A stretch of 11,678 nucleotides of DNA from Acidimicrobiia bacterium. GTDB lineage: Bacteria > Actinomycetota > Acidimicrobiia > IMCC26256 > JACDBD01. The DNA is taken from the NCBI GenBank assembly GCA_031177445.1, contig JAPSGP010000058.1, positions 1-11,678 of the forward strand, read 5' to 3'. This document shows positions 6,442 to 11,678 of this stretch, piece after piece; within the stretch, counting starts at the first letter, position 1, and each line of letters opens with the position of its first letter. Made by a program: the position numbers and the translations under genes. The notes beneath the pieces were generated by a model. That model worked only from the letters and a program-made list of their open reading frames with translations. It ran no database searches and was not told the origin of the DNA.

Positions 6442-6902
6442 GCGAGACGCACCGCTACCAGGTCGCGTGCGCGTGGACCGGGTCGACCGGCGACGGCTAC
6501 GCCGGATACGACCGCACGCACACCGCAACCGCTCGCGGCGTCGACGCGCCCCTGACGCTGGCGAGCGATCCCGCGTTCCGCGGCGATCCGCATCTGTGGA
6601 ACCCCGAGGCACTGCTCGTGCTGGCTGCGGCAGCGTGCCTGGTGCTGTCGTTCCGGGGGGGGGCGGCGGGGGCGGGCGGGCAGGTGGTGCACTCCGTCGC
6701 GGACGCCGAGGGGCTCATGCCCGAGGGCGACAAGCCAATGCGGGTCACTGACATCGTGCTCCGGCCCCGCATCACGATCCGCGGCCAGGTCGACGAGGCG
6801 CGGGTCCGGCACCTCGTCGAGGTCGCCCATCGTGAGTGCTTCATCGCCAACAGCCTGCGTACCAACGTGAGGATCGAGCCGCGTATCACGATCTCGGCTT
6901 GA
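6438..6902 (+). CDS. OsmC/Ohr-family protein with a G-rich central segment
   Basis: This 154-residue protein is of usual OsmC length. Family members are thiol peroxidases that reduce organic hydroperoxides with two cysteines. HLWNPEALLVLAAAAC (52-67) carries the first Cys (C67), and VAHRECFIANSL (129-140) carries the second (C134). IVLRPRITI (106-114) is the usual strand. Between them, residues 73-81 (RGGAAGAGG) come from an almost pure G/C tract, where relatives have a hydrophobic helix; the frame is kept. The GTG overlaps the transporter stop by four bases, with GGAG at 6427-6430 seven bases upstream, so translation is probably coupled. The stop is 7 bp from that of the convergent carboxyltransferase. 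The family is clear; the peroxide substrate and the functionality of the odd segment are not. Confidence 0.88.
   Translation: MSETHRYQVACAWTGSTGDGYAGYDRTHTATARGVDAPLTLASDPAFRGDPHLWNPEALLVLAAAACLVLSFRGGAAGAGGQVVHSVADAEGLMPEGDKPMRVTDIVLRPRITIRGQVDEARVRHLVEVAHRECFIANSLRTNVRIEPRITISA
6654..6680 (+). other. G-run tract, potential G-quadruplex within the OsmC gene
   Basis: Starting at 6655 the plus strand has runs of 9, 2, 5, 3 and 3 G separated by single C. This satisfies the simple rule of four runs of at least three G with short loops, on the coding strand, so the mRNA could fold into a quadruplex. It lies at codons 73-81 of the OsmC gene. A sequencing artefact that over-calls G is an alternative. 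Confidence 0.55.
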
Positions 6903-6909
6903 CCCCGCG

Positions 6910-8427
6910 TTACGGGCGGATGCCGTGCGCATGCGCGGGCGCCGCCGGCTCGGCGCGGCGCGCCGACGCCAACCGGAGCGCGGCGAGCAGGGCGTTGCGG
7001 AGCTCGGACGGCTCGACGACGTCGTCGTAGCTCATCGTGTCGGCGGACGAGTACGCGCCGCCCAGCTCCGCGTGCTCGAGCAACTCCTGGGTCTCGTCGT
7101 CCACCCCGGCGGCCCGACCTCCGCTACCCGCAGGCATCGCGCCGAGCCGCGCCCCGGGGAAGGCGAGCGTGATCGTCTGACGGTCGAACGGATTCATCGC
7201 CATGAGCGAACTGCCGAACCCGTACGCCTTGCGCAGGGTGACGTGCAGCTTCGGCGACTGCACCTGCGCCTGTGCCGAGAACATGCGGGCCGCGTGGCGC
7301 AGGATCCCCTGCCGCTCCGCGACCGTTCCTGCGAGCACGCCTGGGTTGTCGGCGAGGAAGACGACCGGCAGGTGGAAGGCTCCGGCGACCTCGAGGAAGT
7401 GCGCGGCCTTGTCGGCGGCGTCGCGGTCGATCGCGCCGGCCTTGGACGCGGGTTGGTTGGCCACGATCGCAACCGGCTCGCCGCCGAGACGCGCCAGGGC
7501 GGTCACGATCGGCCGGCCGAAGGCGGGTTCGATCTCGAGGACCGAGCCGCGGTCGGCGACCAGCTCGACCACCGGCCGGACGTCGTAGCTGCGCCGTGGA
7601 TCAGCGGGGACGAGTTCGACGAGCTCGTCGAGCGCCCGCGGGCCGCTGTCCGGCCCATCGATCGTCGCCGGCGGGTACTGCCACGCGTTCGACGGAAAGT
7701 ACGCGAGATAGCTGCGGACGAGGTCGAGGGCGGCGGCGTCGTCGGGGGCGCCGTTGTGGGCCACGCCGCTGAGCGTCGTGTGCACCGCGGTGCCGCCGAG
7801 CTCCTCCTTGGTCACCTCCTCGCCGGTCGCCTCCTTCACGAGTGGGGGCCCGGCCGAGAAGACCGATGCGCCCTCGACCATAACGACGAAGTCCATGAGC
7901 GGCGCGGTGAGCGCACCATGGCCCGCTGACGGGCCCATTACCACGCACACCATCGGGACGAGCCCCGAGAGCCGCGCCAGAGTCTGGAGGTCGTTGGGGG
8001 CGCGCCCGCGACGCTCGAACGCGTTCTGGGTGCGCTCGCCCGCCCCTTCCAGCAGCATCACCAGCGGCACCCGCTCCTGGCCCGCCAGCTCGGCCAGCCG
8101 CTGGCGCTTGGCCGTGGTGCCGTGCCCGATCGACCCGCCCATCACCGTGAAGTCCTCCGCGCCCACCAGCACCGGGCGGCCCTCGATCAAGCCGTGGCCG
8201 GCGACGAGGGCGTCGGCCGGGACCGGTGGGACCACGCCGCGGTGGACCGAGCCCACCAGCGCCCCGAGCTCGACAAAGGTCTGCGGGTCGAGCAGGTGCT
8301 CGAGCCGGGCCCGGGCGTCGAGCCGTCCCCCGGCGCGCTGGCGCTCGAGCCGCGCTTCCCCGCCCATCGCCCGCGCCGCCTCCCGGCGGGCGCGCAGGTC
8401 CTTGAGCAGCGGGTCCCAGGTCATCAT
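6910..8427 (-). CDS. Acyl-CoA carboxylase carboxyltransferase (beta) subunit
   Basis: This 505-residue protein has the two crotonase-like halves of the carboxyltransferase that moves CO2 from carboxybiotin to an acyl-CoA (AccD/PccB type). The N-half has EDFTVMGGSIGHGTTAKRQR (91-110) and the oxyanion-type loop GPSAGHGA (165-172). The C-half has ADNPGVLAGT (359-368), GILRHAARM (374-382) and KAYGFGSSLMA (400-410). Canonical PccB-like loops read closer to GPCAGGA and DVPGFLPG, so this is a diverged branch and the acyl-CoA cannot be inferred. No biotin carboxylase or biotin carrier is in the window, so the partner is elsewhere. It is the last gene of the leftward operon, 76 bp after the short dehydrogenase, with a strong inverted repeat in that gap. 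Tandem ATG codons (8427, 8424) make the start uncertain by one residue, and no clear ribosome site precedes them. Confidence 0.92.
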   Translation of the reverse strand: MMTWDPLLKDLRARREAARAMGGEARLERQRAGGRLDARARLEHLLDPQTFVELGALVGSVHRGVVPPVPADALVAGHGLIEGRPVLVGAEDFTVMGGSIGHGTTAKRQRLAELAGQERVPLVMLLEGAGERTQNAFERRGRAPNDLQTLARLSGLVPMVCVVMGPSAGHGALTAPLMDFVVMVEGASVFSAGPPLVKEATGEEVTKEELGGTAVHTTLSGVAHNGAPDDAAALDLVRSYLAYFPSNAWQYPPATIDGPDSGPRALDELVELVPADPRRSYDVRPVVELVADRGSVLEIEPAFGRPIVTALARLGGEPVAIVANQPASKAGAIDRDAADKAAHFLEVAGAFHLPVVFLADNPGVLAGTVAERQGILRHAARMFSAQAQVQSPKLHVTLRKAYGFGSSLMAMNPFDRQTITLAFPGARLGAMPAGSGGRAAGVDDETQELLEHAELGGAYSSADTMSYDDVVEPSELRNALLAALRLASARRAEPAAPAHAHGIRP

Positions 8428-8446
8428 CGACGAGCCACAACGGCTA

Positions 8447-8489
8447 TTGGCGTCGCTGACCGGCGAAGAGCGCGGACCAGCGACGCCAA
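8447..8489. repeat. Perfect 12-bp inverted repeat between dehydrogenase and carboxyltransferase genes
   Basis: TTGGCGTCGCTG (8447-8458) and its exact reverse complement (8478-8489) enclose a 19-nt loop. The stem fills most of the 76-bp gap and ends 19 nt before the carboxyltransferase ATG. There is no T-tract after it in the direction of transcription, so it is not a classical intrinsic terminator. An attenuating or U-less terminator, an RNA-processing or stabilising stem, or an operator are all possible. Confidence 0.6.
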
Positions 8490-8503
8490 AACGCAGGGCG
8501 CCC

Positions 8504-9429
8504 TCACGACTGCGGCAGCATCTTCGCGACCGCGTCGGCGTGGTGGTCGGCGGCGCCGAAGACGGTGTCGAGGAGCCAAGCCCGCTTGAGGAACAGGTGG
8601 GCGTCGACCTCCCACGTGAAGCCCATGCCCCCGTGGACCTGGATGCACGTCTTGCCGTTGGCCACTGCGGCCTCGCCCGCCAGCAGCTTGGCCCCCGCCA
8701 CCGCGCGCTCGACGTCGCCCAACTCCAGGTCGTCGAGCGTGCATGCGGCGGCGTGCACCGCGCTGCGGGCGACCTCGGCGCGCACGACCATGTCGGCGAG
8801 CAGATGCTTGACCGCCTGGAAGGAGCCGATGGGGCGATCGAACTGGCGCCGCTCCTTCGCGTAGGCGACCGCCAGCTCGGCAGCGCCTTGCGCGATGCCG
8901 ATCAGAAACGCGCCGCTCACCACCGCGCCCTCGCGACGCCAGCTCGCCACCAGCTCGCGGTCGCCGATCTGCTCGCCCGCCGGCAACCCGTCGACCCGGT
9001 GCACCGGCGTGAGTGGATCGAGTGGCCGCTCGATCGGGGCGGCGGGCTCGATCGCGCGCTGCGCCACGACGAGAACCGCGTCGTCGTCGACCACGACCAG
9101 TGAGTCGAGATGCTCGTAGTGCTCGACCAGCCAGGTCGGTTCCCGTCCGGCGACCTCGAGCCCGCCGACCACGCCGTCGACGTGGCTGTGCGCGAGGTAC
9201 GACCACACCAGCGGTCCCGGGACGATCGCCCGGCCGAGCTCCTCGAACACGACGGCGGCGTCGGCGGCGCCGAACCCGTCGGCCCGCAACGAGAACACAC
9301 CCGCGTCGGCGAGCTCGCCGAACATCTCGTGATCGAAGCCGTTGCGGACCCGCTTCATCGGAAAGCGCCCCTCGCACAAGCTCCGGATGCCGTCGCGCAG
9401 CGCTTCCTGGTCGGGGCTGAGGTCGAAGT

Positions 9430-9433
<4 letters not shown>
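8504..9433 (-). CDS. Short acyl-CoA dehydrogenase subunit (FadE-like)
   Basis: This 309-residue protein is of acyl-CoA dehydrogenase fold, about 70-80 residues shorter than a full-length member. It keeps the N-terminal helices (FDLSPDQEALRD, 3-14), RRQFDRPIGSFQAVKHL (195-211) and QVHGGMGFTWE (265-275), both used in FAD binding across the subunit interface. It lacks the C-Q-x-x-S-E-P-x-A-G-S-D type segment that its neighbour has. This pattern matches the smaller partner of heteromeric dehydrogenases such as the mycobacterial cholesterol side-chain enzymes. Its ATG at 9433 overlaps the stop of the full-length dehydrogenase by four bases (ATGA), so equimolar coupled synthesis is likely. I infer that the two form one enzyme introducing an alpha,beta double bond into a CoA thioester. 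The substrate is unknown. Confidence 0.92.
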
Positions 9434-10577
<1,144 letters not shown>

Positions 10578-10578
<1 letters not shown>

Positions 10579-11678
10579 TATGTGAAACCTAGCGACAACA
10601 TCCGGATGGCGTTGCCGCGCACGAGCTTGTACACGACGTCGTCGGGCAGCCCGGCCATGAGCTCCTGGGCCACCTTCTTGCTGTCGGGCCATGTGGAATC
10701 CGTGTGGGGATAATCGGTCTCGAACGTCGTGTTGTCGACGCCGACCTTGGTCAATGAGTCGATCCCGTGCCGATCGCGAAAGAAGCAGCCGAACACCTGC
10801 CGGTAGTAATAGGTGGACGGCGGCTCGGGGACGAGGTCACGCACCCCGCCCCACGCCCGGTGCTCGAGCCACACGTCGTCGGCCCGTTCGAGGATGTATG
10901 GGATCCAGCCGATCTGCCCTTCGCTGTACGCGAGCTTCAGGTCGGGGAAGCGCACGAGCACCCCCGAGAACAGGAAGTCCGACAGCGATGCCATCGCGTT
11001 GCCGAAGCTGAGCGTGGCGGCGACGGCGACCGGAGCGTCGGCGGAGGTCGCCGGCATCTTCGACGACGACCCGATGTGCATGCACACGACGGTGCTGGTC
11101 TCGGCGCAGGCGGCGAAGAAGGGATCCCACCGGCCGCTGTGGATGCTCGGCAGCCCGAGGTGGGGCGGGATCTCGCTGAAGCACACCGCGTGGACACCGC
11201 GGGCGGCGTTCCGGCGCACCTCGGCGGCGGCGAGCCCGGCGTCCCAGAGGGGAACGATGGGCAGCGGGATGAGGCGGCCCCCGCTGCCGCCACACCATTC
11301 GTCCACCATCCAGTCGTTGTAGGCATGGACACACGCCTCCGCGAGCTCACGGTCCTTGGCTTCCAGGAACGTCTGGCCGCAGAACCGAGGGAAGGTGGGG
11401 AAGCTCAGGCTGGCGTCGACCCAGTTGAGCTCCATGTCGTCGACGCGTGCCCTCGGGTCGTAGCAGCCGGGCCGCATCTCGTCGTACGTGATCGGCGACA
11501 TCGTCATCTCGTCGCGGTCGAAGCCGACGGCGGCGACGTGGCGCTTGTGGATGTAGACGAGGTCCTCGTACACCCAGCAGTCGGCCTGCGGGCCTTCGGG
11601 GTCGAAGGTCTGCTCGTACGACCCGCCACCGACGTGGCGCATCGTTCCGATGCCCCGACGCTCCACCCGGGGGCCGCG
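10578..11678 (-). CDS. Amidohydrolase-2 family metal hydrolase, N-terminus outside window
   Basis: The frame is open to the right edge of the window, giving 366 codons before the TAG at 10580-10578. The first in-window start, GTG 11666, is probably not real. Relatives, as I recall the family, carry an N-terminal VDDH-type metal motif and a lead-in before the RGPRVERRG sequence seen at the edge, so the true start and D-x-H motif should lie beyond 11678. Seen here are DEMRPGCYDP, FPTFPRFCGQTFLEA, AYNDW, VVCMHIGSS (a probable metal His), and ETDYPHTDSTWPDS, whose Asp (codon 10715-10713) is the conserved catalytic or metal residue near the end of the barrel. It is the first visible gene of the operon and overlaps the dehydrogenase start by one base. 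Its role is probably hydrolysis or decarboxylation of a pathway intermediate; this is inference. Confidence 0.9.

Noticed and set aside
6651..6692. Frameshift in the OsmC gene at the G-run
   Set aside because: The frame before and after is the same, both halves align to the family with unchanged spacing, and both cysteines are kept. The oddity is in composition, not in length.
7014..7027. 14-bp perfect palindrome CGACGACGTCGTCG
   Set aside because: It lies inside the carboxyltransferase gene and is explained by GAC and GTC codons for Asp and Val, which often create such palindromes in GC-rich genes.
10579..10692. Upstream extension of the full-length dehydrogenase to 10692
   Set aside because: The added residues are a basic, low-complexity stretch inside the previous gene. 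GTG 10578 begins the conserved VDLRYSESDEAF segment and overlaps the stop in the usual coupled way.
11658..11666. GTG 11666 as the start of the right amidohydrolase
   Set aside because: The frame is open to the window edge and the family's N-terminal metal motif is missing, so the true start should be outside the window.

Overview
The window is GC-rich throughout, with closely packed genes, many GTG starts, overlapping start and stop codons and TANNNT -10 boxes close to start codons. It also carries mycobacterial-type acyl-CoA dehydrogenase pairs. Together these point to a high-GC actinomycete-like bacterium (Actinomycetota, perhaps an acidimicrobial or mycolic-acid-type lineage). I cannot name the genus. 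I see no tRNA, rRNA, CRISPR array, insertion sequence or phage gene.

Left part, 1-2313. An amidohydrolase-2 family gene runs leftward off the window edge. Opposite it, across a 166-bp divergent region holding a candidate promoter and a perfect 9-bp inverted repeat, are a small coiled-coil protein and a class I SAM-dependent methyltransferase whose only sensible start is a CTG codon.

Middle, 2333-6902. A leftward pair (AMP-forming acyl-CoA ligase, then a cupin protein) faces a rightward pair (a KimA-like APC-superfamily potassium transporter, then an OsmC-like protein whose GTG overlaps the transporter stop). Both sides of the 88-bp divergent region show a TANNNT box 6-7 nt before a GTG, suggesting leaderless transcripts in both directions. 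The OsmC gene contains an abnormally G-rich stretch.

Right part, 6910-11678. A leftward operon reads, in transcription order: a second amidohydrolase-2 gene (5' end outside the window), a full-length acyl-CoA dehydrogenase, a short acyl-CoA dehydrogenase, and an acyl-CoA carboxylase carboxyltransferase subunit. The first three genes overlap by 1 and 4 bases. The two dehydrogenases look like subunits of one heteromeric FAD enzyme. A perfect 12-bp inverted repeat separates them from the carboxyltransferase.

Taken together, the ligase, dehydrogenase pair, carboxyltransferase and two metal-dependent hydrolases or decarboxylases look like part of a catabolic route for an organic acid handled as CoA thioesters. 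The substrate cannot be read from the sequence. Biotin carboxylase, enoyl-CoA hydratase, thiolase and a dedicated transcription factor are all absent from the window.
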